Assembly: GCF_038235435.1 (NCBI RefSeq)
Contig: NZ_CP151275.1
Span: forward strand, 372,001 to 436,000
Source: Niveibacterium sp. SC-1
GTDB lineage: Bacteria; Pseudomonadota; Gammaproteobacteria; Burkholderiales; Rhodocyclaceae
Length of the DNA stretch: 64,000 bases
Direction: 5' to 3'
Shown here: positions 18,211 through 25,965 of the stretch, piece after piece
Layout of the letters: each line of letters begins with the position of its first letter
How positions within the stretch are numbered: the stretch's first letter is position 1
Translations under genes and position numbers: made by a program
Notes under the pieces: model-generated
Told to the model about the DNA's origin: nothing
What the model saw: only the letters and a program-made list of their open reading frames with translations
The model's database searches: none

Positions 18211-18323
18211 GATCTCTCTCCACGGCAGGGCGCGCGTTGCGCCTATGCCGTTTCGAGAAAGGCGCGGGGACGGTGTTCCCGTCGCCCATGTAGGAGCGGG
18301 CCGCGACAGGACTGCGCAGGCAA

Positions 18324-18731
18324 TCAGTGGGGTGGCGGATCGTTCTGTCGGCCAATGATGTTGCCCGCGGCGTCGGCGCGCAGCAGACCCGCCGAGGCAT
18401 CGAGGATGACGAGCGGGTTCTGCCAGGGGTCGGCCAGGACCGCGCAGAGCCCGATGCGGATCGCGAAGGGGCCGTGGAGCAGGCGGCCGCCGGCGGCGGT
18501 GATGCGGGCGATGGCCTCGGGGACGCTGTTCACCAGGAGGTCGGTTTCGGCGGGGCGGGGGTCCAGGTGCAGGACCAGTTCGGCCTCCGAATCCGGCAGC
18601 CGCAGGCCGGCGGCCCGCGCATCGCGCCAGACCAGGGTGTGGCCCAGCGCGTCGCGGTAGAAGGCGAGCGCCTGGTCGAGATCGTCGACCGGCAGGCTCA
18701 GGCAGTCGACTTTGCGGAAGAGCGCGGACAT
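18324..18731 (-). CDS. VOC family protein (glyoxalase/dioxygenase fold)
   Basis: 135 residues with paired beta-alpha-beta-beta-beta modules: FRKVDCLSLPVDDLDQALAF with YRDALGHTLVW, then a second module ending ADPWQNPLVILDAS. The metal-ligand positions of glyoxalase I are only partly kept, so an enzyme or a binding protein are both possible. It is 63 bases upstream of the MFS gene's stop, on the same strand but transcribed after it, so it may be co-transcribed with the transporter. Confidence 0.82.
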   Translation of the reverse strand: MSALFRKVDCLSLPVDDLDQALAFYRDALGHTLVWRDARAAGLRLPDSEAELVLHLDPRPAETDLLVNSVPEAIARITAAGGRLLHGPFAIRIGLCAVLADPWQNPLVILDASAGLLRADAAGNIIGRQNDPPPH

Positions 18732-18794
18732 CGGGTCTCCTCGAACGGGATGGCGCCGGTTCGACCGCGCTTCCCGCGCTTTGATCCGTCGCGC

Positions 18795-20012
18795 TCAGCC
18801 CGCGCGCAGGGGCCGCGGTCCGAAGAAGACCACCAGCAGGGTGCCCAGGGTCAAGGCCACGGCGCAGAAGCCTGGCGCACCCAGGGCGCCGACGTGGTCG
18901 ACCAGGAAGCCGCCGCCTACGGCACCACTCGCGATCGCGACCTGGAAAGCCGCGACGAGCAGGCCCCCGGCGCCTTCTGCATGATCCGGCGCGGCGCGCA
19001 CGATCCAGGCCTGGAAGCCGACCGGCAGGGCGGCAAAGGCGAAGCCCCAGAGCGTGATCGCCAGCGCCGTGACGGTGCTCGATGCACTGGCCAGCCACAG
19101 GACGAAGCCGACCGCGGCAATCAGCGCGCCGCCGAAGACGATGGCGTGGCGTTCGCTGCGCTCCGCGATGAAGGCGCCGACGAAGTTGCCGAAGAATCCG
19201 GCGACGCCGTAGGCCAGCAGGATCCCGGAGATCGCGCTGACGGACAGATGCGTCACGCCCTCCATCAGCGGACGGATGTAGGTGAAGCCGGCGAAGTGCC
19301 CGGACACCAGCAGCAACACCGCGAAGAGCGCCACGCGCACATTGACGCGGCCGAGCAGCTCCCCGAGCACGCGCAGGTTGGGCTTGTCCCGCGCGGGCAG
19401 CGAGGGAATCGCGAAGACCTGGACCACGAGCGTGACGAGGCTGACCACCCCCGCCGCGACGAAGGCGCTGCGCCAGCCCCACAACTTGCCCATGTAGGCG
19501 CCGATGGGCGCCGCGCAGACGGTGGCGACCGAGACGCCGGTGAAGACTACCGACATCGACCGTGCGAAGACCTGCTCCGGCACCAGGCGCAGCGCGAGCG
19601 CGGCGACCATGGACCAGAAGCCGCCCAGCGCGACGCCCAGCAGCACGCGCGAGGCGAGCAGCACGGTGAGGCTGGAGGTCGTTGCAGCCATTACGTTGGA
19701 GATCACCAGCAGCAGCGTGAGTGCGAGCATCACTGCGCGGCGGTTGAGGCGTCCGGTGAGCACCGGCAGGCTGAGCGCCGCCACGGCACCGACCACCGCG
19801 GTCGCGGTTACCGCCTGTCCGGCCGCGCCGTCGGAGACGCCCAGGTCGGCGGACATCGCGGTCAGCAGGCTGGCAGGCAGGAATTCGGCGGTCACCAGGC
19901 CGAACACGCCCAGCGTCAACGAGGCGATGCCGGCCCAGTTGCTCGCGCTGGGTGGGGCTTCGGTTGCCGTCGCCGCGATGGGCGGGCAATCCATGCAGGT
20001 GGCGTTGCTCAT
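18795..20012 (-). CDS. MFS transporter (AraJ/DHA1-like)
   Basis: 405 residues with twelve predicted transmembrane helices. Motif A is in LTGRLNRRAVML (loop 2-3), and ASRVLLGVALGGFWSM is the helix 4 motif of drug:H+ antiporter-type carriers; PIGAYMGKLWGWRSAF is the usual helix 5-6 signature. Likely an exporter of sugars, arabinose-like compounds or drugs. The leader MSNATCMDCPPIAATATE is a cytoplasmic extension. It is divergent from an AraC-type regulator 81 bases away, a strong hint that the regulator controls it. Confidence 0.88.
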   Translation of the reverse strand: MSNATCMDCPPIAATATEAPPSASNWAGIASLTLGVFGLVTAEFLPASLLTAMSADLGVSDGAAGQAVTATAVVGAVAALSLPVLTGRLNRRAVMLALTLLLVISNVMAATTSSLTVLLASRVLLGVALGGFWSMVAALALRLVPEQVFARSMSVVFTGVSVATVCAAPIGAYMGKLWGWRSAFVAAGVVSLVTLVVQVFAIPSLPARDKPNLRVLGELLGRVNVRVALFAVLLLVSGHFAGFTYIRPLMEGVTHLSVSAISGILLAYGVAGFFGNFVGAFIAERSERHAIVFGGALIAAVGFVLWLASASSTVTALAITLWGFAFAALPVGFQAWIVRAAPDHAEGAGGLLVAAFQVAIASGAVGGGFLVDHVGALGAPGFCAVALTLGTLLVVFFGPRPLRAG

Positions 20013-20093
20013 TTTTTTGGGCTCTCTCGGGGGGATTGGAGAGTGCCGAGCTTAAGGGTAGGCTGCTGGCGTTTCTATGCCGGAAAAGCCGAA

Positions 20094-21077
20094 ATGCTTG
20101 ATCTTTCGTCCAGAGAGCAACCCGACGCCCTGACCGAGATGTTGCGGGGCCTGAGGCTGGAAGGCGTGGAATACGGGCGTTGCGAAATGGCCGCGCCCTG
20201 GGCGATTGCCCTGCCGGCCCAGCGCGCCGCGCGCTTCCATTTCGTGGCCCGCAAGCCTTGCTGGATCAAGACACCGAACCGCGACTGGCTGGAGCTCAAC
20301 CAGGGCGACGCGGTGCTCCTGCCGAGCGGCACCGCGCATGTGCTGGCCAGCGCACCCGAGGTGCCTGCAGTGGCGCTCGATGCGCTGCCGCGCGCCCGGC
20401 TCGCCGAAGACGTATACGACATCCACGGCGGCGCCGACACCGCCGCGGGCCCGGACGCTGAGGTGCACGTGCTTTTCTGCGGCTCCATGCGCTTCAATCT
20501 CGATCCCCTGCATCCGCTGCTGGCGATGATGCCGGAGCGGATGCGTGCACGCGACCTGGCCCAGCGCGACCCGGCGGTGCCCGCCTTGCTGGAGGCGATG
20601 GAACGCGAGGTCGCCATGGAACGCATCGGCGCCTGCGGCATCCTCGCGCGTCTCGCGGACGTACTGGCGGCGAGCGTGATCCGCGCCTGGGTGGAATACG
20701 GGTGCAGCGACGCCAGCGGCTGGATTGCGGCGGTGCGCTGCCAGCAGGTGGGCAAGGTGCTGGCGGCGATCCATGCGCGGCCGGAACATGACTGGACGGT
20801 GGCCGAGCTGGCCGAGGTGATGGGTGCTTCGCGTTCGAGTTTCGCCGAGAAGTTCACCGGCGCGGTGGGCGAGAGTCCGGCGCGCTATGTGGCGCGGGTG
20901 AAGATGTTCGAGGCCCGTCGCTGGATCACGCAGGAAGGCATGCGCGTGGCGGTGGCGGCGGCGCGCCTGGGCTACGACTCGGAAGCGTCCTTCAGCCGCG
21001 CCTTCAAGCGCATCATCGGGCAAGCGCCCAGCCAGGCAAGAAGCGAAGCCCGCGAACGCGCGGGCCGGCACGCCTGA
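20094..21077 (+). CDS. AraC family regulator with cupin sensor (Cupin_6 type)
   Basis: 327 residues. The N-terminal cupin-like sensor covers about residues 10-180 (FHFVARKPCWIK, LNQGDAVLLPSGTAHVLAS), and two C-terminal helix-turn-helix motifs follow: WTVAELAEVMGASRSSFAEK and VAVAAARLGYDSEASFSRAF. A longer open frame runs in from upstream, but homology and spacing support ATG 20094. It is divergent from the MFS gene; short inverted bits (CTCTC...GAGAG) around 20024-20044 are plausible but weak operator candidates. Confidence 0.88.
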   Translation: MLDLSSREQPDALTEMLRGLRLEGVEYGRCEMAAPWAIALPAQRAARFHFVARKPCWIKTPNRDWLELNQGDAVLLPSGTAHVLASAPEVPAVALDALPRARLAEDVYDIHGGADTAAGPDAEVHVLFCGSMRFNLDPLHPLLAMMPERMRARDLAQRDPAVPALLEAMEREVAMERIGACGILARLADVLAASVIRAWVEYGCSDASGWIAAVRCQQVGKVLAAIHARPEHDWTVAELAEVMGASRSSFAEKFTGAVGESPARYVARVKMFEARRWITQEGMRVAVAAARLGYDSEASFSRAFKRIIGQAPSQARSEARERAGRHA

Positions 21078-21122
21078 AGAGGCCATCGTGCGAGAACGCC
21101 CGTGCCATGCGCACCATGGACA

Positions 21123-21153
21123 ACGGGCCGGCCCCTTGCGGAGACCGGCCCGT
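21123..21153. terminator. GC-rich hairpin between AraC and metK genes
   Basis: A perfect 9-bp stem (ACGGGCCGG / CCGGCCCGT) with a 13-base loop lies between the convergent AraC-type gene and metK. No T-run follows on either strand, so it is more likely a 3'-end protector or weak bidirectional terminator than a canonical Rho-independent one. Confidence 0.5.
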
Positions 21154-21178
21154 CCGGATGCGGCGCGCGCGTCGTGGA

Positions 21179-22345
21179 TCAGCGGTTCGCGGCGGCCTTG
21201 AGTGCTTCGGCCTTGTCCGTGGCTTCCCAGGTGAATTCCGGCTCGTCGCGGCCGAAGTGGCCGTAGGCGGCGGTCTTCTGATACACCGGACGCAGCAGGT
21301 CGAGCATCTGCACGATGCCCTTGGGGCGCAGGTCGAAGTGCTCGTTTACCAGCTTGGCGAGCTGCTCGTCCGGGATCACGCCGGTGCCTTCGGTGGAGAC
21401 CGTCACGTTGATCGGACGCGCCACGCCGATCGCGTAGCTCACCTGCACGCGGCAGCGCTTGGCCAGCCCGGCGGCGACGATGTTCTTCGCCACGTAGCGG
21501 GCGGCGTAGGCGGCCGAACGGTCGACCTTGGACGGGTCCTTGCCGGAGAAGGCGCCGCCGCCGTGGGGGCAGGCACCGCCGTAGGTGTCGACGATGATCT
21601 TGCGACCGGTGAGGCCGCAGTCGCCCTGCGGGCCACCGATGACGAAGCGGCCGGTCGGGTTCACCAGGAACTTGGTCTTGGCGGTCAGCAGCTCGGCCGG
21701 GATCACGGCCTTGATGATGTCCTCGACCACCGCTTCCTTGATCGACTCCAGCGAGATGTCCGGCGAGTGCTGCGTGGAGAGCACCACGGTGTCGATGTCC
21801 ACCGGCTTGCCGTCGACGTAGCGGAAGGTGACCTGGCTCTTCGCGTCCGGGCGCAGCCAAGGCAGGCGGCCATCCTTGCGCAGTTCGCTCTGGCGCTGCA
21901 CCAGGCGGTGTGAATACCAGATCGGTGCGGGCATCAGCTGCGGCGTTTCGTCGCAGGCGTAGCCGAACATCAGGCCCTGGTCGCCGGCGCCCTGGTCGAG
22001 GTTGTCGTCCGAGGCCTTGTCCACGCCCTGGGCGATGTCCGGGCTCTGCTTGTCGTAGGCCACCAGCACCGCGCAGCCCTTGTAGTCGATGCCGTACTCG
22101 GTGTTGTCGTAGCCGATGCGGCGGATCGTGTCGCGCGCGACCTGGATGTAGTCCACGTTGGCGTGCGTGGTGATCTCGCCGGCCAGGACCACGAGGCCGG
22201 TGTTGCACAGCGTCTCGGCGGCGACCCGCGCGTGGCGGTCCTGCGCGAGGATCGCGTCGAGGATGGCGTCGGAGATCTGGTCGGCCACCTTGTCGGGATG
22301 TCCTTCGGACACCGACTCGGAGGTGAAGAGGAATTCGTTGCTCAT
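21179..22345 (-). CDS. metK: S-adenosylmethionine synthetase
   Basis: 388-residue enzyme making S-adenosylmethionine from methionine and ATP, normally a homotetramer in the cytoplasm. Signature motifs are all present: [18 protein letters not shown] at the N-terminus, [17 protein letters not shown] in the middle and [19 protein letters not shown] towards the C-terminus. The start at 22345 has ACGGAG upstream. The leader (22346-22471) holds a candidate SAM-II riboswitch followed by a strong intrinsic terminator, so expression is probably reduced when SAM is plentiful. Confidence 0.97.
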   Translation of the reverse strand: MSNEFLFTSESVSEGHPDKVADQISDAILDAILAQDRHARVAAETLCNTGLVVLAGEITTHANVDYIQVARDTIRRIGYDNTEYGIDYKGCAVLVAYDKQSPDIAQGVDKASDDNLDQGAGDQGLMFGYACDETPQLMPAPIWYSHRLVQRQSELRKDGRLPWLRPDAKSQVTFRYVDGKPVDIDTVVLSTQHSPDISLESIKEAVVEDIIKAVIPAELLTAKTKFLVNPTGRFVIGGPQGDCGLTGRKIIVDTYGGACPHGGGAFSGKDPSKVDRSAAYAARYVAKNIVAAGLAKRCRVQVSYAIGVARPINVTVSTEGTGVIPDEQLAKLVNEHFDLRPKGIVQMLDLLRPVYQKTAAYGHFGRDEPEFTWEATDKAEALKAAANR

Positions 22346-22356
22346 GAATGCTCCGT

Positions 22357-22403
22357 AAAAAAGCAAAAACCCCGGATTGATGCCGTCGCGGCCAACTCCG
22401 GGG
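22357..22403 (-). terminator. Intrinsic terminator/attenuator in the metK leader
   Basis: On the minus strand a stem CCCCGGA / TCCGGGG (7 bp, extended to 9 by AA/TT) is followed immediately by TTTTTGCTTTTTT. An inner TTG/CAA and GCC/GGC pairing strengthens it. The T-run ends only about 12 bases before the metK start codon, so termination here would stop metK expression. Together with the aptamer-like sequence just upstream it makes a complete transcription-attenuation device. Confidence 0.8.
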
Positions 22404-22414
22404 TTCTGAGCGGG

Positions 22415-22470
22415 CGACGCTTTAGCAGTATTTGTTGGCCGCCCTGCAAGTTGTCGGTTTAACTCGGCGG
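22415..22470 (-). ncRNA. Candidate SAM-II (SAM_alpha) riboswitch aptamer
   Basis: Reading the minus strand, a 5-bp stem CCGCC / GGCGG encloses a loop containing GAGTTAAACCG and ending CTTGCAG; the 3' strand is followed by ACAAATACTGCTAAAG. The order stem, TTAAACCG-type loop, TTGCA, closing stem, AAAT, GCTAAA matches what I recall of the compact pseudoknotted SAM-II class, and CTGC after the stem can pair with GCAG in the loop to form the pseudoknot. It begins at the predicted transcription start and ends 12 bases before the terminator hairpin. SAM-II is mainly alphaproteobacterial, so this call needs a covariance-model check. Confidence 0.65.
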
Positions 22471-22477
22471 AACCGCT

Positions 22478-22505
22478 ATTATCCCCCAGCTCCACCTCCC
22501 GTCAA
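22478..22505 (-). promoter_or_regulatory. Sigma70-type promoter for metK
   Basis: Minus strand: -35 TTGACG at 22500-22505, 16-base spacer, -10 GATAAT at 22478-22483. Each hexamer differs from consensus at one position. Transcription would start near 22471, exactly at the 5' edge of the candidate riboswitch, giving a leader of about 126 bases before metK. Confidence 0.7.
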
Positions 22506-22532
22506 ATCGCGTGCGGGCGCCGTCTGCCTGCA

Positions 22533-23405
22533 ATGAACGCCATCGTGCCCACCTTCTTCCGGCTGCTCGGCCGTCTTCCGCTCTGCGTCCTGCATGCCCT
22601 GGGTTTCATGCTCGGCCTTCTCGTGTGGTCCGTGTCCGGCCGTTACCGCCGCGTACTGGGGGACAACCTCGCGCAGGCGCTGGGGCGCTCCGCTTCGCTG
22701 GGCGAGCGCATGGCCGCCGCGGGCGAGGCCGGCAAGGGCGGGCTGGAGACGGCCTGGGTCTGGTCGCGCCGGCCCGAGGCCCTGCGCGACGCGGTGCGTG
22801 TCGGCCCTGACTGGGCGGCGGTGGAAGCCGCCCGCGCGGCGGGTCGCGGCATCGTCTTCTTCACCCCGCACCTGGGCTGCTTCGAGATCTCCGCGCAGTA
22901 CTACGCCGCTACCCAGGGGCCGATCACCGTGCTCTTCCGCCGGCCGCGCAAGGCCGTGCTGGCGCCGCTGATGGACCTGGGCCGCAACCGCGGCGCGATG
23001 CGCGCGGTGCCAGCCGACGCCTCCGGGGTGCGCCAGCTGCTCAAGGCCCTCAAGGCGGGCGAGGCCATCGGCATCCTGCCCGACCAGGTGCCGCAGGCCG
23101 GCGAAGGCCTGTGGGCGCCCTTCTTCGGCAAGCCGGCCTACACGATGACGCTCGCGGCGCGGCTGGCGGGCATGAACGGATCCGCCGTCTTCCTCGCCTT
23201 CGCGCGTCGCCGCAGCTTCGGGCGCGGCTTCATCCTCGAAGTGCGGCCGCTGGAACTGCCGGAGGGCAGCGCCGCCGAACGCGTGGCGGCCCTCAATCGC
23301 GCGCTGGAGGCGCTGATCCTCAGCTGCCCCGCGCAGTACCTGTGGGGCTACAAACGCTACAAGCGCCCGGCCGGCGTGCCGGCGCCGGAAGAATCCCTCT
23401 CCTGA
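22533..23405 (+). CDS. Lysophospholipid/lipid A acyltransferase (LpxL/HtrB family), copy 1
   Basis: 290-residue inner-membrane acyltransferase with one N-terminal hydrophobic segment (LPLCVLHALGFMLGLLVW). The catalytic motif is TPHLGCFE, an HX4E variant (H113, E118), with VLFRRPRKA and ILPDQVPQAGEG as further family blocks. It likely transfers a secondary acyl chain from acyl-ACP to lipid A. It is divergent from metK and 7 bases upstream of a second family member, forming an operon closed by a strong terminator at 24340. Confidence 0.87.
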   Translation: MNAIVPTFFRLLGRLPLCVLHALGFMLGLLVWSVSGRYRRVLGDNLAQALGRSASLGERMAAAGEAGKGGLETAWVWSRRPEALRDAVRVGPDWAAVEAARAAGRGIVFFTPHLGCFEISAQYYAATQGPITVLFRRPRKAVLAPLMDLGRNRGAMRAVPADASGVRQLLKALKAGEAIGILPDQVPQAGEGLWAPFFGKPAYTMTLAARLAGMNGSAVFLAFARRRSFGRGFILEVRPLELPEGSAAERVAALNRALEALILSCPAQYLWGYKRYKRPAGVPAPEESLS

Positions 23406-23412
23406 ATCCGCC

Positions 23413-24288
23413 ATGACCTATCTCGTCCTCGCCTTCCTCTGGCTCCTGCACTGGTTGCCGCTGCCCCTCCAGGCCGCTGTCGGCAATGCGCTGGGCTGGC
23501 TGCTCTACTGGCTGGTGGTGCCTCGCCGGCGCGTGGTGCTGACCAACCTGCGCCTGTGCTTTCCGCAGATGTCGGAGGCCGGACGCGCCCGGCTCGCGCG
23601 GCGGCATTTCATGTGCGTGGCGCGCAGCGTGCTGGAGCGCGGCATCATCTGGTTCGCCTCGGCCGAGCGCATCCGCCGTCTCGTCAGGGTCGAGGGCGTC
23701 GACAAGGTGCACGCCCTGCTCGCCGAGGGCACGCCGGTGATCCTGTTGGTGCCGCACTTCTGCGCGCTCGACACCGGTGGAACGCGGATCGCGACAGAAC
23801 TCAACACCGCTTCGATCTACTCCGCGCAGAAGAACAAGATCCTCGAGCGCTGGCTCTTCCACGGCCGCACCCGCTTTGGCGACCAGGCGCTCTTCTCGCG
23901 CCAGGAAGGCGTGCGTCCCGCGGTAAAGAAATTGCGCGAAGGCGGGCGGGCGTTCTACTACCTGCCGGACATGGACTTCGGCCCGCGCGACTCGATCTTC
24001 GTGCCCTTCTTCGGCGTGCAGACGGCCACCGTGCCCGGCCTGCCGCGCATCGCCAAGCTCGCCCGCGCAGTGGTGGTGACTTACACCGTGCGCATGCTGC
24101 CGTGGGGGCGCGGCTATGAGGTTGTCATCGGTCCGGTGTGGGAAGACTTCCCCTCGGGCGACGAGGCCGCCGACACCCTGCGCATGAACCAGGAGATCGA
24201 ACGCCAGGTGCTCAAGATGCCCGAGCAGTACTACTGGGTGCACAAGCGCTTCAAGACCCGCCCGCCGGGTGAGCCTGGCGTTTACTGA
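23413..24288 (+). CDS. Lysophospholipid/lipid A acyltransferase (LpxL/LpxM family), copy 2
   Basis: 291 residues with an N-terminal membrane anchor (YLVLAFLWLLHWLPLPLQ). The catalytic motif is VPHFCALD (HX4D, H115 and D120), with KNKILERWLF, YYLPDMDFGPRDSIF and the terminal YYWVHKRFKTRP matching lipid A acyltransferases closely. Pairing with the neighbouring copy suggests that each adds one of the two secondary acyl chains. This copy keeps the more canonical catalytic motif. Confidence 0.9.
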   Translation: MTYLVLAFLWLLHWLPLPLQAAVGNALGWLLYWLVVPRRRVVLTNLRLCFPQMSEAGRARLARRHFMCVARSVLERGIIWFASAERIRRLVRVEGVDKVHALLAEGTPVILLVPHFCALDTGGTRIATELNTASIYSAQKNKILERWLFHGRTRFGDQALFSRQEGVRPAVKKLREGGRAFYYLPDMDFGPRDSIFVPFFGVQTATVPGLPRIAKLARAVVVTYTVRMLPWGRGYEVVIGPVWEDFPSGDEAADTLRMNQEIERQVLKMPEQYYWVHKRFKTRPPGEPGVY

Positions 24289-24339
24289 GATTTGCTGAAC
24301 TCCGCCTGCCACGCCGCGAGGTTGGCGCAGATGGACGGG

Positions 24340-24372
24340 AAAACGGGTCGCGATTGGCGACCCGTTTTCTTT
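24340..24372. terminator. Strong bidirectional intrinsic terminator
   Basis: A perfect 12-bp stem AAAACGGGTCGC / GCGACCCGTTTT with a 5-base loop. T-runs on both strands (TTTTCTTT on plus, TTTT on minus) let it end the plus-strand acyltransferase operon and the minus-strand DUF2092/Asn-Val protein operon. Confidence 0.88.
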
Positions 24373-24419
24373 CCGGACGCGGCGTCGCGCCCAGCGCTTG
24401 CGACGACCGGCTGCGCGCT

Positions 24420-24905
24420 TCAGTAGGGCGGATTGACGACCACGTACTGCGATCCCTGCGGCATGTACCAGGTGGATCCGCACTGCTGGTAGATGGCGCC
24501 ACCGTAGTTAATCGGGACGCAACTCGGCGGCACCGAGCGGACCATCGACCCGACGACCGCCGAGGTCACCGCGACCGTGGCCGTCACCGCCGCGGCGGTC
24601 GCGACCGGGTGGTAGTCGTTGTCCCAACCGCAGCAACCACCGTGGTGGTTGTTCTCGACATTGACGTTGACGTTCTTGTTCACGTTCACGTTGTTGACGC
24701 TGGTGTTGCGGACGTTGCGCGAACGGACATCGGCGTGACTGTTGTCCACGCGGGCATGCCCGCCACCGCCGCTTGCGCGCGCACCACCGCCTGCGTGTCC
24801 GCCGCCGCCTCTCGGGGCGGCCTCGACGGCCGGCAGGCACGCCATCTGCAGGACGAATGCGCCGGTCAGGGCCAGCGTCAGTGACTTTCCGAGTGAAAGA
24901 TTCAT
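24420..24905 (-). CDS. Exported Asn/Val-repeat protein of unknown function
   Basis: 161 residues with a signal peptide (SLTLALTGAFVLQMACLPAVEA). The mature protein has a Gly/Ala-rich stretch, then an Asn-Val repeat (VNNVNVNKNVNVNVENN at about residues 73-89), then a HHGGCCGWDNDYHP Cys/His patch, a hydrophobic Ala/Val/Thr segment that could cross a membrane, and a C-terminal domain with SCVPINYGGAIYQQCG and YMPQGSQYVVV. It starts 8 bases after the DUF2092 gene and is surely co-transcribed with it. Partnership with an outer-membrane or surface lipid-handling DUF2092 protein is inference. Confidence 0.75.
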   Translation of the reverse strand: MNLSLGKSLTLALTGAFVLQMACLPAVEAAPRGGGGHAGGGARASGGGGHARVDNSHADVRSRNVRNTSVNNVNVNKNVNVNVENNHHGGCCGWDNDYHPVATAAAVTATVAVTSAVVGSMVRSVPPSCVPINYGGAIYQQCGSTWYMPQGSQYVVVNPPY

Positions 24906-24913
24906 GGCGCGCC

Positions 24914-25681
24914 TCAATTGGTCTTCATCGGGACGATCTCGATCTTCTTGCTGCCCTTGGGCGCAGAGAACGAGAAGCTGGAGGCGGATGCGTGCGCGTT
25001 CAGGTTCCAGTTGATCGTGGAGACCGATTGCGGGCGCGCCTCATCCGCGCGGTTCGTGATCACGACCTTGCGGGGCAGCGGCTTGGCGCCCGCGAGAATC
25101 CAGATCTGCCAGTCGAGCTGGCCCTCGCGGAAGGCGTAGTGGTCGCAGACCTCGCCGTCCACCAGATCCTGGCCCGCGTTCATCGCCGATTCGATCTTGT
25201 CGAACGGCGCCTCCGCCGTGCCCCAGAGGAAGAGATCCGCCAGGGGTAGCTCCACGCCGTACTTGCGCTGCAGGCCGGTCGCCAGTTCCCCGATGGAGCC
25301 GTTCCAGTCCAGGGACGAGTAGTACTTCTGGGCCGGGCTGTACAGGACGACGGTCTTCCCGTCGTAGAGGATCTCGCGCTGGTTGTTCGCCGTTGCCAGC
25401 TTCGCGCGCAGCTTGTTCGGCCGCGCTACCTGCAGCTCGGCCTCGGCCGCGTGCTGCAACTTCTGGCCGTCTTCGAGCACTCGTTCCGCCGTCAGCTGGG
25501 TCGTGACGCCGAAGCTCTTCAGCGACTGCAGATAGGTGCCCATCTTGCGCAGCGCGTCGACCGATTTCGGATCGACCGGATTCGCCGCTTCGGTGGAGCT
25601 TGCTGCCTGATCGGCGAGGACGTAGTGCGGCGACAGAAGACTTGCGCAGGCGGCCGCGGCCAGGAAAACGGTGCGTCTCAT
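24914..25681 (-). CDS. DUF2092 domain-containing periplasmic protein
   Basis: 255 residues with a signal peptide (MRRTVFLAAAACASLLSPHYVLA). The mature part has the LolA/LolB-like half-barrel pattern of DUF2092: MGTYLQSLKSFGVTTQ, KLRAKLATANNQREILYDG, VVLYSPAQKYYSSLDW and GQLDWQIWILAGAKPLPRK. These proteins are thought to bind hydrophobic ligands in the periplasm. AAGGAG precedes the ATG. It is the first gene of a two-gene operon with the Asn/Val-repeat protein. Confidence 0.85.
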   Translation of the reverse strand: MRRTVFLAAAACASLLSPHYVLADQAASSTEAANPVDPKSVDALRKMGTYLQSLKSFGVTTQLTAERVLEDGQKLQHAAEAELQVARPNKLRAKLATANNQREILYDGKTVVLYSPAQKYYSSLDWNGSIGELATGLQRKYGVELPLADLFLWGTAEAPFDKIESAMNAGQDLVDGEVCDHYAFREGQLDWQIWILAGAKPLPRKVVITNRADEARPQSVSTINWNLNAHASASSFSFSAPKGSKKIEIVPMKTN

Positions 25682-25965
25682 GAACACTCCTTCTTGAACT
25701 GGGTGGGTCATGCGGGAGTTCCAGCGATGCTCAGGATGCAAGGGGGAGATGACAGCTACGTCAGGAGCCAGCGCGCGCCCGAAGCACACGCTCGCAGCAA
25801 CCCGAAAGGCGGGTCTTGCCGCAAGCACAGGGACCATCGGCGCCGGCACAGGTTCCACCGCCCGGCGTCGCAGCGGCTCAGCCGGCGCGTCGAAGTTGTC
25901 CTACAGCGACTCGGGGCCGTTGGGCAGGCAAAGCGGCCGCCGGTGGCCGGTGCCGGCCCGCGAAA

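Noticed and set aside
22415..22470. SAM-I or SAH riboswitch as an alternative for the metK leader
   Set aside because: There is no four-way junction with kink-turn as in SAM-I, and the sequence lacks what I recall of the SAH consensus; the compact pseudoknot layout fits SAM-II better.
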